Shown piece after piece: positions 1 to 6,205 of a DNA stretch of 8,239 bases. Below the pieces are notes generated by a model. The model searched no databases, had not been told where the DNA came from, and saw only the letters and a list, made by a program, of their open reading frames with translations. Position 1 is the first letter of the stretch; each line of letters opens with the position of its first letter. A program made the position numbers and the translations under genes. Source of the stretch: Bacteroidota bacterium (GTDB taxonomy: Bacteria; Bacteroidota; Bacteroidia; Chitinophagales; Chitinophagaceae); NCBI GenBank assembly GCA_023440945.1, contig JAEZRL010000245.1, forward strand, positions 1 to 8,239, given 5' to 3'.

Positions 1-690
1 TACCAATTGATAAAAACCACCCATCGGATACTTTGTTCCCAGCACATACCCGCCATAATTCATAAGGCTGTATAGTGCAGGAATGTTCTTCGGTGATGCA
101 CCTAGAAAAATCACCGGGAATTCCATAAGCGTCCTCAGTTTGGGATTGGAAAAGTAGCGATTTACATAGTTTCGGAAGTTGGTCAGCAAATCCAATTTGA
201 CAGCGCTTTTGGCAATTTTCGACGAAGCAAATTCCCACCAATTATAGCAAGGCTTATTTACAAAATCCTGCATACCCACTTCATATTTGAACTTGGCGGA
301 CCGCATAAATTTATCGAGTTGTTTTCCGGCACCTGGCTCTATTTCTTCAAACACGTTTTTCAAGTCTTCGTAATTTTCTGGAACTGAGATCTCGCCGTCA
401 GAAAAGATGATATTGAACTGCGGATTTAAAGAAACCAGTTCAAAAAAATCGGAAGAGGTATGATGAAAATCTTCAAAAAATTGTTCAATAATATCCGGCA
501 TCCAGTACCAGCTTGGCCCCATGTCAAATACATATCCATTTTCAGTCGAAAACTGCCTCGCTCTGCCGCCAGGGCGATCGTGCTTTTCAAAAACATGTAC
601 TTCGTGACCGTCCCTGGCAGCATAGGCCGCAGCAGACATTCCTGAAAAACCAGAACCAATAACCGCTATTTTTTTTGAAGCATGTTTCAT
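1..690 (-). CDS. crtI: Phytoene desaturase (CrtI family), N-terminal 230 residues, cut by window edge
   Basis: FAD-dependent desaturase of carotenoid biosynthesis, expected to introduce the double bonds that turn phytoene into lycopene or a related product, at the membrane. The translation begins MKHASKKIAVIGSG and shows the dinucleotide-binding fold: GSGFSG at residues 12-17, the acidic end of beta-2 at E35, then RPGGRA at 39-44, the usual CrtI signature. FDMGPSWYWMPD follows at about residues 54-65, again typical. CrtI proteins are normally near 490-500 residues, so a little under half is present; the C-terminal FAD motif lies beyond position 1. The ATG at 690-688 overlaps the stop of the upstream membrane-protein gene as ATGA, implying translational coupling in one operon with the MarR-type regulator. 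Other members of the amine oxidase/desaturase family (CrtN, carotene isomerase) are possible, but the N-terminal motifs and operon context favour CrtI. Confidence 0.92.
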   Translation of the reverse strand, partial: MKHASKKIAVIGSGFSGMSAAAYAARDGHEVHVFEKHDRPGGRARQFSTENGYVFDMGPSWYWMPDIIEQFFEDFHHTSSDFFELVSLNPQFNIIFSDGEISVPENYEDLKNVFEEIEPGAGKQLDKFMRSAKFKYEVGMQDFVNKPCYNWWEFASSKIAKSAVKLDLLTNFRNYVNRYFSNPKLRTLMEFPVIFLGASPKNIPALYSLMNYGGYVLGTKYPMGGFYQLV

Positions 691-1493
691 TGAGAAATGG
701 TTGTGTAATCCTCAAATGTTTTCCCAAACCCCCGAAAGTTTTTCATCGCATGTACCATGCTGCTCAATGAGATGATGATTGCCGTAACCAATGCAGTTAT
801 ATAAATCTCCTTATGGTTTTCAGTGTTGGCAATGGCTACGGCAATCAGCGCCCAGGTACCTACCAGTCCATATTCCCGCATATTTCTTTTCCACGTCATG
901 AAGAGATACAATAATCCAGCGATTACAATCATAATGATGGTCCATCCAGGTTCTGATATCCCGAATCCTGTCCATTGAATTTTGGTAAGAAAAGCAGCTA
1001 TGTTCGCTATCAAAGCCACAGAAATCCATCCAGAATAAATAGTAAACGGCCACCATATACAAGCGACTATGAGGAAAGGCGGATTGGTCAGTTCGGCCCG
1101 GGTGTTTAAAATGATTTTTATTAGTGCTATTAACAGAACGATCATTAGCAATACAGAAATCCCGATGTAATCAAACAACCAGGCCACTACCCACAGGCTG
1201 TTGGCTATGCAGGTAATGAGAAACCAGAAGCCTACCTGAGAAATGATGCGACTTTCTTTTTCTCTTTTGAGGATAACAAAAGAATATATAATAAATGCAA
1301 GCAGGAAAAGATAGATCAGCCCCCAGATGGAAAACGCATAAGGCGCAGGCGTAAATAAATTATGATAGCGGTCGGATACCGTTTTCATCGTATTGCCATT
1401 AAAGTAACCTGTGTTGGACAGGTAATTCATTACCAGTGTAATCACCAGGAATACCGCATTAAGAATAGCTAATGTTTTTTTTCTCATCATCAT
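687..1493 (-). CDS. TspO/MBR-related tryptophan-rich integral membrane protein
   Basis: A 268-residue, very hydrophobic protein with roughly eight predicted membrane segments (about residues 8-25, 52-74, 85-107, 112-129, 138-167, 183-200, 209-223 and 230-248). Tryptophans recur at helix ends, as in FSIWGLIYLF (54-63), LWVVAW (100-105), IWWPFTIYSGW (146-156) and GTWALIAVAIAN (212-223), resembling the TspO/MBR family, whose core is about 160 residues and five helices; this is a longer relative. TspO proteins bind porphyrins and related ligands, and in Rhodobacter influence pigment gene expression. A role in carotenoid regulation or membrane handling here is inference. The gene starts 9 bp after the MarR-type gene ends, with three consecutive ATG codons (the first is annotated; any could be used), and its TGA overlaps the crtI start. 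The substrate is unknown. Confidence 0.75.
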   Translation of the reverse strand: MMMRKKTLAILNAVFLVITLVMNYLSNTGYFNGNTMKTVSDRYHNLFTPAPYAFSIWGLIYLFLLAFIIYSFVILKREKESRIISQVGFWFLITCIANSLWVVAWLFDYIGISVLLMIVLLIALIKIILNTRAELTNPPFLIVACIWWPFTIYSGWISVALIANIAAFLTKIQWTGFGISEPGWTIIMIVIAGLLYLFMTWKRNMREYGLVGTWALIAVAIANTENHKEIYITALVTAIIISLSSMVHAMKNFRGFGKTFEDYTTISQ

Positions 1494-1502
1494 TTCAATT
1501 TT

Positions 1503-2174
1503 TTAATCACCATTCATTCCCTGCATTGCATTTTCCAGTAATTCAGCAACGTCATAGTTCCTTTCATAAATATTCAAATGGAAATCATTCAGCTTGTTTA
1601 GCAGGGAAATCAACTGCATCTTCTCTGCTTGCGTCAGTTTCCCCGAAACAATATCGGTTGCCTGGCGTACTTTAGTCATCACCTCGTCTAAAGCCTGCAA
1701 TCCTTTTTCAGTGATAGAAATTAATTTGCTTCTCTTATCTGTTTCTGAATCTTTTTGTATTGCCCACCCCTTTGCGATCAGACGGTTAATAATTTGCATT
1801 CCCGCTGGTTTATCCTGTACATTTTTTTTGATCAATTCAATTTTAGTAAGCGGTAGACTGAATTTCAAAACAATAAGATAAATCACATCGTCCGGTGATG
1901 AAAAATCAGAATCCAGCAAAACTGCTCTAAAATAGTTTTTAGCGAACCGGTTCATGTGTACAATGAGTGTAGCAATCATACTTTCAGCGCTGCGGCCGTT
2001 TGCTTTACTTTCCCAATCCGTCTCCTCCGTCCCCGAATATTGCTCTTTGTATCTATTAACAAGCCAAATTTTAAAACCTTCTACATCTTTTGGATATCGA
2101 GCAGTTTCTGCATTTTCTTTTTCGAATTTCTCCACTAAATCAATCGTATCTTTTATGAGATCATAGTTCATCAT
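1503..2174 (-). CDS. MarR-family transcriptional regulator with N-terminal extension
   Basis: A 223-residue protein with a MarR winged helix-turn-helix at about residues 107-162. The recognition-helix region contains KPAGMQIINRLIAKGWAI, followed by the MarR wing DSETDKRSKLISITEKG, where the D-x-R type wing motif reads DKRSK. A C-terminal helix (about 165-205) would complete the dimer interface. MarR proteins are usually 140-160 residues; here about 75 extra residues precede the core and contain YPKDVEGFKIWLVNRY. The reading frame stays open to a TTG at 2201, but two adjacent ATG codons (2174 and 2171) are better starts, and the TTG would place the operator-like palindrome inside the gene. It is the first gene of the carotenoid operon and probably controls it and itself through the palindromes at 2185-2200 and 2237-2254. 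Whether it represses or activates, and its ligand, cannot be read from sequence. Confidence 0.85.
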   Translation of the reverse strand: MMNYDLIKDTIDLVEKFEKENAETARYPKDVEGFKIWLVNRYKEQYSGTEETDWESKANGRSAESMIATLIVHMNRFAKNYFRAVLLDSDFSSPDDVIYLIVLKFSLPLTKIELIKKNVQDKPAGMQIINRLIAKGWAIQKDSETDKRSKLISITEKGLQALDEVMTKVRQATDIVSGKLTQAEKMQLISLLNKLNDFHLNIYERNYDVAELLENAMQGMNGD

Positions 2175-2184
2175 GGAAATAATA

Positions 2185-2200
2185 TGTACAATATTATACA
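2185..2200. promoter_or_regulatory. Palindrome 1, candidate MarR operator near the regulator start
   Basis: TGTACAATATTATACA is symmetric at 14 of 16 positions and ends 11 bp before the ATG at 2174. Read on the minus strand its core is GTATAATATTGTAC, which matches the core of the second palindrome (2239-2252, GTATATTATTATAC) at 12 of 14 positions. An overlapping alternative symmetry with 7-bp arms ATAATAT/ATATTAT spans 2179-2197. MarR dimers bind such 16-20 bp inverted repeats; assignment to this regulator is inferred from position. Confidence 0.5.
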
Positions 2201-2236
2201 AAATAAATTGATTAAGGATATTTTTAATAGTTAAAA

Positions 2237-2254
2237 TAGTATATTATTATACTA
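2237..2254. promoter_or_regulatory. Palindrome 2, candidate MarR operator
   Basis: TAGTATATTATTATACTA is symmetric at 16 of 18 positions. Its centre (2245.5) is 53 bp from the centre of palindrome 1 (2192.5), about five helical turns, so two dimers could sit on the same DNA face. It lies directly downstream of a possible minus-strand promoter at 2283-2256, where occupancy would block transcription. The region is very AT-rich, which raises the chance of accidental symmetry; the shared GTATAWTATTRTAC core argues against that. Confidence 0.5.
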
Positions 2255-2255
2255 A

Positions 2256-2283
2256 TAAAAATAAATTTAATTATGAATACAAA
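2256..2283 (-). promoter_or_regulatory. Possible promoter of the carotenoid operon
   Basis: On the minus strand a TTTG (2283-2280) is followed after 16 bp by TATTTTTA (2263-2256), a five-of-six match to the Bacteroidota -7 element TAnnTTTG. The spacing is one base shorter than the usual 17-23. The candidate operator at 2237-2254 begins just downstream. In such AT-rich DNA this is a weak call. Confidence 0.28.
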
Positions 2284-2320
2284 TAGATGAGGCAGCAGAA
2301 GCAATGGATTTTGAAGTTGT

Positions 2321-2360
2321 ACTACTGGGGTATTAAGTTGTGTATTTGATGACCAGTAGT
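2321..2360. repeat. Perfect 8-bp inverted repeat in the 386-bp regulator/receiver intergenic region
   Basis: ACTACTGG (2321-2328) and CCAGTAGT (2353-2360) are perfect inverted copies around a 24-base loop. The intergenic stretch 2175-2560 otherwise holds the two operator-like palindromes and a small hairpin GCATTT/AAATGC (2426-2440). No convincing gene was found in it: the reading frames present are short or lie antisense to the receiver gene. The function of this inverted repeat is unknown; no T tract follows, so it is not an ordinary terminator. Confidence 0.35.
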
Positions 2361-2560
2361 GAAAATTGGTTGTATACAGCATGAAAACACAAAGGTTATT
2401 CTGTAACAAAGACAGGTTAACTTTTGCATTTAAAAAATGCTGGCGCTTTAGATACAGTAAGGTTTGATTTTTGAAATGGATAGGAATAAAGAAAGTTATA
2501 AACATTTGAAAATCTTTAGGACCTTTGTTTATTATTCTTGAAATCAAATCTCCAATACCT

Positions 2561-2908
2561 ATGCAAAAAATTCTGGTGGTAGATGATGACCCGGATATTT
2601 TGGCGGTCACAGAACTAGTTCTTTCGAGAAGCGGTTTTTCGATTGCCACAGAACAAAACGGTGGAAAAACAATGGAAAAAATTGACGCTTTTGAGCCGGA
2701 TCTCGTATTACTCGATGTCAATCTTTCTCCTTATGATGGCCGGATAATTTGCGAAGATCTGAAAAGAAAACATACAATACCGGTCATATTATTTTCGGCT
2801 AACATTAATATTAAAAAAGATTATCAGCGCTGCAAGGCAGATGATTTTATAGGTAAACCATTTGAAATTGATGACCTCGTAAATAAAATAAAATCTTTTT
2901 TAAGTTAG
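2561..2908 (+). CDS. Stand-alone response regulator receiver (CheY-like) protein
   Basis: A 115-residue single receiver domain with no output domain. The start ATG at 2561 gives MQKILVVDDDPDI, the canonical receiver N-terminus with the Mg-binding acids at D8/D9. The phosphoacceptor is D52 in VLLDVNLSPYDG; the switch Ser is S79 in VILFSAN, and the conserved Lys is K99 in IGKPFE. All the residues needed for phosphotransfer are therefore present. The open frame continues upstream to 2525, but the extra 12 residues are not part of the fold. A TATTCTTG at 2533-2540 resembles the -7 element, but the nearest TTG is 24 bp upstream, slightly too far. No histidine kinase or phosphotransfer protein is nearby, so its partner and target are unknown. 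Proteins of this type act by protein-protein contact, or relay phosphate from a hybrid kinase encoded elsewhere. Confidence 0.9.
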   Translation: MQKILVVDDDPDILAVTELVLSRSGFSIATEQNGGKTMEKIDAFEPDLVLLDVNLSPYDGRIICEDLKRKHTIPVILFSANINIKKDYQRCKADDFIGKPFEIDDLVNKIKSFLS

Positions 2909-2937
2909 TGGAGTTGAAGATTTTTGGAATTTTTTTT
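2890..2937 (+). terminator. Weak candidate terminator at the end of the receiver gene
   Basis: AAAATCTT (2890-2897) and AAGATTTT (2917-2924) pair perfectly around a 19-base loop containing the stop codon, and a run of eight T follows at 2930-2937. The stem has a single G-C pair and the T run begins 5 bases after it, so it would be a poor intrinsic terminator on its own. Confidence 0.28.
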
Positions 2938-2998
2938 CTGCTAATCAAAACAAAGAAGATTTGAAGGAATTAAAACAGCTATTACACTTATTCTGCTG

Positions 2999-3020
2999 AT
3001 AAGGTTGTCGTTAACCTTAT
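2999..3020. repeat. Hairpin in the 265-bp leader before the FtsX permease
   Basis: ATAAGGTT (2999-3006) and AACCTTAT (3013-3020) form a perfect 8-bp stem with a six-base loop. No T tract follows. Two further inverted repeats lie downstream in the same leader: AATGCC/GGCATT (3089-3110, 10-base loop) and AAAAAAGT/ACTTTTTT (3121-3147). The hairpin could be a transcript-end structure of the receiver gene or a leader element of the permease gene. Confidence 0.4.
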
Positions 3021-3113
3021 TACCGTACACCATTGTATCAAAAGCGAACAATTCAACAATCTGCGTTACTATTAATTTCATCATTATTAATGCCTTAACA
3101 TTTCGGCATTTAA

Positions 3114-3146
3114 TTGGCTCAAAAAAGTTTAACTGCTATACTTTTT
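3114..3146 (+). promoter_or_regulatory. Possible Bacteroidota-type promoter for the FtsX permease
   Basis: TTG at 3114-3116 is followed after 22 bp by TACTTTTT (3139-3146), a five-of-six match to TAnnTTTG. It would start transcription about 20 bases before the ATG at 3174. It overlaps the AAAAAAGT/ACTTTTTT inverted repeat (3121-3147). Confidence 0.33.
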
Positions 3147-3173
3147 TCTAACGATAACTTATAAAGCCATTTT

Positions 3174-5600
3174 ATGATAACGAATTTTTTGAAAGTTGCT
3201 TTCAGAAATATCAGGCGTCACAAAGGTTTTTCATTCATCAATATTGCAGGGTTAACATTCGGACTTACCGCCTGTATTTTAATAGGACTGTTTGTGTGGG
3301 ATGAACATCAATATGATAAATCTATTCCCAACGGCGCCCAGGTTTACCGGGTTTACAACGATTTCAAAAACAATAATGTAACAGGTGAAAAAGCAGTCGT
3401 TCCGCCCATATATGCAACCACTTTAAAACAAGACTTTCCTGAAGTTGAACAAACTGCAAGAGTGATGATGCTGCCGGAATACAAAACGTTGTTTGAAGCT
3501 GGCAACAGCAAATTATATGAGCAAAGCGGTTATTATGTTGATTCAACCTTCTTCGAAATATTTCCTCTTAAATTCAAATATGGAACGCCTTCTCATTCTT
3601 TGGATGAACCTGGTTCTATCGTTTTGTCAGAAGAGATGTCTTCACGTTTTTTTGGCGATGAAAATCCTGTTGGCAAACAGTTGTTGATGGACAAAGAGCC
3701 CTTACAGGTTAAAGGTGTTTTTATAAAAGATCCGAAGTTTCATTTACAGTTTAATTACATCCGCGCTTTATCGGGAATGCATTTACCTGAAGAGCGTATG
3801 CAAAGCTGGACGTGGAATCAATTCTATACTTATTTCAAGGTTAAAAGAGGAACTGATATCCGTTTGCTGGAAGCAAAGTTTCAGAATGATGTAAAACACA
3901 AATCGGTGCCCTTTCTGCAGCTTGTCAACACTGCAGATGCTCCGCACTTTCAGCCTCTAAGAAACATCCATCTTTACTCTGCCAGCTTTGCTTACGATGC
4001 AGCACAAAGGGGTAATATTACTTACGTAAGAGCATTAACTATCATTGCTTTTTTTATCCTGTTGATAGCCTGTTTCAATTTTATAAATCTCGCTACGGCA
4101 AAATCATTACAAAGAGCAAAAGAAGTAGGTGTGCGCAAAACCATCGGTGCTGATAGAAAGCAATTGATATTTCAGTTTATTGGTGAAACAATGCTCCTTG
4201 CTTTTATCAGCACTATTATTTCTGTTGCACTTGCCATAATCTTTCTTCCCTGGTTAAACGATTTTACTGGCAAGAATATATCCATTGCTTTGTTTGCCTC
4301 TCCGGCAGTTATTCTTTTATTTATTGCATTAGCGTTTATTGTAGGCTTGCTTGCAGGCTTTTACCCAGCACTCGTTTTATCCAGCTTTAAGCCTATAAAA
4401 GTGCTAAAAGGTTCTTCTTCAGGGAACGAAGAAGCAGGAAGGATTCCGTGGTTAAGACATGGATTGGTGGTCGTTCAGTTTGCTTTATCGGTATTACTTA
4501 TTATCAGTGCTATTGTTGTGTACAGACAGGTGAATTATCTGCATAACAAAGACCTTGGTTTTAATAAAGAACAGATCATGTTCTTCCCAATGCGTGGCGA
4601 TAATATGTTTAAGAATGTTGATGCGTTTAAGAATGAATTGATGAAAGCTCCCGGTGTTTCTTCAGTTTCTATTGGCTACGGATTTCCCGGTGATGCAGTG
4701 GCCGGTGACGAAATTATTGTATTACGAAACGGACAACAAGTTAATGAATCTGTTACACAATTAATGGTTGATTTTGATTACATCGAAACGTTAGGATTAC
4801 AGGTTATTGCAGGAAGAGGTTTTTCACGTTCGATGGGAACTGATAAAGATCATGCTTGGATAATTAATGAAACCGCGGTAAAACAATTGTGCTTTGAAAC
4901 ACCACAAAAAGCGATTGGAAAAATTTTATACTGGCATCCCTGGGGCGCATCAAATCCCGATTCATTAAAGACCGGCCAGGTGATAGGTGTAGTAAAAGAT
5001 TTTAATTATAAAAGTTTATATGATAAAGTAGAAGCTGCGGTGTTGCAAATATTTCCGGATGCTGCATGGAAAGTTGCCGTTAAAATGAAGACTGTTGAGC
5101 TGAGTAATACAATAAATTCTGTAAAAAATACCTGGAATAAGTTTTCCCCTGAATATCCAATAGAATATAAATTCCTGGACGAGAATTTTGAAGAAATGTA
5201 CAATGCTGAAGATAAGCTTGGAACATTGCTTTGGATATTTACATCCATCGCCATTTTTGTAGGTAGCCTTGGTTTGTTTGGCCTTGCAGCCTATTCTGCA
5301 GAACGCCGGAGAAAAGAAGTTGGCATTAGAAAAGTATTAGGTGCAACAACACAAGGTATAGTACTGTTATTGTCGAAAGACTTTATTAAACTTGTTATTA
5401 TTTCATTGACTATTTCTTCGCCTCTTGCATATTATTTTATGCATCAATGGCTCGATGATTTCGCTTACCGCATCAACCTGGCATGGTGGATGTTTGCGGT
5501 TGCAGCAATTGTAGCGATAAGCATTGCTTTTATAACAGTAAGTTTTCAGGCAATAAAAGCAGCGATCGCGAACCCGGTAAGAAGCCTGAGAACCGAGTAA
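3174..5600 (+). CDS. ABC transporter permease, two-module FtsX/MacB type
   Basis: An 808-residue inner-membrane permease built from two MacB_PCD-FtsX modules. Module 1 has a membrane helix near residues 20-42, a periplasmic domain to about 280, then helices near 285-305, 337-358 and 376-398. Module 2 starts with a helix near 430-450, followed by a second extracytoplasmic domain and helices near 684-706, 732-752 and 770-792. The conserved cytoplasmic motif after the first FtsX helix appears twice, as AKSLQRAKEVGVRKTIGA (about 309-326) and ERRRKEVGIRKVLGA, confirming the duplication. Such 780-820 residue permeases are abundant in Bacteroidota, where they usually work with a MacB-like ATPase and often an HlyD-type adaptor. 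Neither is in this window, so the ATPase must be supplied from elsewhere. The substrate is unknown; family roles include antimicrobial peptide or lipid export and mechanotransmission. The start MITNFLKVAFRNIRRHKGFS is typical of the family. Confidence 0.88.
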   Translation: MITNFLKVAFRNIRRHKGFSFINIAGLTFGLTACILIGLFVWDEHQYDKSIPNGAQVYRVYNDFKNNNVTGEKAVVPPIYATTLKQDFPEVEQTARVMMLPEYKTLFEAGNSKLYEQSGYYVDSTFFEIFPLKFKYGTPSHSLDEPGSIVLSEEMSSRFFGDENPVGKQLLMDKEPLQVKGVFIKDPKFHLQFNYIRALSGMHLPEERMQSWTWNQFYTYFKVKRGTDIRLLEAKFQNDVKHKSVPFLQLVNTADAPHFQPLRNIHLYSASFAYDAAQRGNITYVRALTIIAFFILLIACFNFINLATAKSLQRAKEVGVRKTIGADRKQLIFQFIGETMLLAFISTIISVALAIIFLPWLNDFTGKNISIALFASPAVILLFIALAFIVGLLAGFYPALVLSSFKPIKVLKGSSSGNEEAGRIPWLRHGLVVVQFALSVLLIISAIVVYRQVNYLHNKDLGFNKEQIMFFPMRGDNMFKNVDAFKNELMKAPGVSSVSIGYGFPGDAVAGDEIIVLRNGQQVNESVTQLMVDFDYIETLGLQVIAGRGFSRSMGTDKDHAWIINETAVKQLCFETPQKAIGKILYWHPWGASNPDSLKTGQVIGVVKDFNYKSLYDKVEAAVLQIFPDAAWKVAVKMKTVELSNTINSVKNTWNKFSPEYPIEYKFLDENFEEMYNAEDKLGTLLWIFTSIAIFVGSLGLFGLAAYSAERRRKEVGIRKVLGATTQGIVLLLSKDFIKLVIISLTISSPLAYYFMHQWLDDFAYRINLAWWMFAVAAIVAISIAFITVSFQAIKAAIANPVRSLRTE

Positions 5601-5604
5601 TTTC

Positions 5605-5690
5605 AGCGAGATGAAACTTCAATATCCTGTCTTCTTAGTCCCTGCTAAGCGTAGTCTTCGAGCATTGGCGGATCTCCAGGTCACCTATAA
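5605..5690. other. GC-richer non-coding island, possible dispersed intergenic repeat or gene relic
   Basis: Between the permease stop and the arsR promoter, the stretch around 5636-5682 is visibly richer in G and C than the surrounding non-coding DNA. It contains CTTAG/CTAAG (5634-5638 and 5645-5649, a 5-bp stem with a 6-base loop) and GTCTTC twice. On the minus strand it can be read for a short distance in two frames without stops, but no start or recognisable domain is present. It could be a dispersed extragenic repeat or the remnant of a lost gene. No function is assigned. Confidence 0.35.
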
Positions 5691-5746
5691 TTTTAAAAAT
5701 TTCCTTCCTGCTATCGTTAAACTTTACAGATGACCGGTTGAAACTT

Positions 5747-5780
5747 TTTGAAGAAAATTAAACAGGTAAAAATAATTTTG
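5747..5780 (+). promoter_or_regulatory. Promoter of the ars cassette (Bacteroidota consensus)
   Basis: TTTG at 5747-5750 and TAATTTTG at 5773-5780 match the -33 and -7 elements fully, counting 22 bp between TTG and TAnnTTTG. Transcription would start near 5785-5788, just before the palindrome at 5795-5812, so a bound repressor would block initiation or early elongation. Confidence 0.6.
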
Positions 5781-5794
5781 ATACTTTCAAAATC

Positions 5795-5812
5795 AATCGT
5801 AATATTACGATT
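5795..5812. promoter_or_regulatory. ArsR operator 1, perfect 18-bp palindrome before arsR
   Basis: AATCGTAATATTACGATT is a perfect palindrome located between the promoter and the arsR ATG (5823). ArsR/SmtB dimers bind 12-18 bp inverted repeats of this kind. A closely related copy lies before arsM (6172-6187), matching at 14 of 16 bases, with the ATCG and CGAT half-sites identical. Together with its place beside a self-encoded ArsR, this makes it a strong candidate for the autoregulatory operator. Confidence 0.72.
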
Positions 5813-5822
5813 ATAATAAATT

Positions 5823-6152
5823 ATGGGAGCAACAAAAGCATACGAGTTTAATATAAAAGAAAACCGCTTAGCCAAGTATGCTAAAGCATTGGCACATCCT
5901 GCAAGAATTGCCATTTTAAAATTTCTTGCCAACAAAGCAGCCTGCCAGTGTGGAGACATCGTTGAAGAACTGCCCCTTTCGCAAAGCACCGTTTCACAGC
6001 ATCTAAAAGAATTAAAGGAAGCAGGGCTGATTAAGGGAGAAATAGAAGGGGCAAAAGTTTGTTATTGCATTGATGAAAAAGGTTGGAAGGCAGCACAAGC
6101 ATGGATTAATCAATTATTTGATAGTTACAAAGGCAGCAATGGTTGTTGCTAA
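5823..6152 (+). CDS. arsR: ArsR-family arsenic-responsive repressor
   Basis: A 109-residue winged helix-turn-helix repressor of the ArsR/SmtB family. It shows ALAHPARIAILKFL (22-35), the DNA-reading helix in LSQSTVSQHLKELKEAGLI (52-70) and the wing to about residue 84. The metal-site region reads ACQCGDIVEEL, with C41 and C43 in the place of the classical ELCVCDL box, so arsenite sensing is well supported. Two more cysteine pairs are visible: C80 and C82 in the wing, and a terminal C108-C109. Vicinal C-terminal cysteines form the arsenic site in some other ArsR types, so which set is used is open. The frame is clean and the start GTAATATTACG-distal ATG at 5823 lies 11 bp after operator 1. It is followed after 53 bp by arsM, with a second operator in the gap. 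Expected behaviour is repression relieved by As(III). Confidence 0.92.
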   Translation: MGATKAYEFNIKENRLAKYAKALAHPARIAILKFLANKAACQCGDIVEELPLSQSTVSQHLKELKEAGLIKGEIEGAKVCYCIDEKGWKAAQAWINQLFDSYKGSNGCC

Positions 6153-6171
6153 CTTTTTTTTACGAATAATC

Positions 6172-6187
6172 ATCGCAATATTTCGAT
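6172..6187. promoter_or_regulatory. ArsR operator 2, between arsR and arsM
   Basis: ATCGCAATATTTCGAT differs from operator 1 (ATCGTAATATTACGAT) at two symmetric positions only and is itself symmetric at 14 of 16. It lies 18 bp before the arsM start. No convincing TAnnTTTG element was found in the 53-bp gap, so the site may act on a weak internal promoter, as a roadblock, or as a second anchor for ArsR on the same operon. Confidence 0.62.
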
Positions 6188-6205
6188 AATATTAAAATAG
6201 AACTT

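Noticed and set aside
2175..2201. TTG start extending the MarR-type regulator by nine residues
   Set aside because: Two adjacent ATG codons lie downstream, the added residues are not MarR-like, and the extension would run through the operator-like palindrome.
2381..2467. 28-codon plus-strand frame in the intergenic region
   Set aside because: Short and basic, with no homology I recognise and no supporting promoter or ribosome site; too weak to call.
2224..2721. Long minus-strand reading frame overlapping the receiver gene
   Set aside because: It runs antisense to a clear receiver domain, its visible composition is low-complexity and AT-driven, and it has no recognisable domain.
5717..5989. 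Minus-strand 90-residue frame over the arsR start
   Set aside because: Antisense to arsR and covering its promoter and operator; no domain features.
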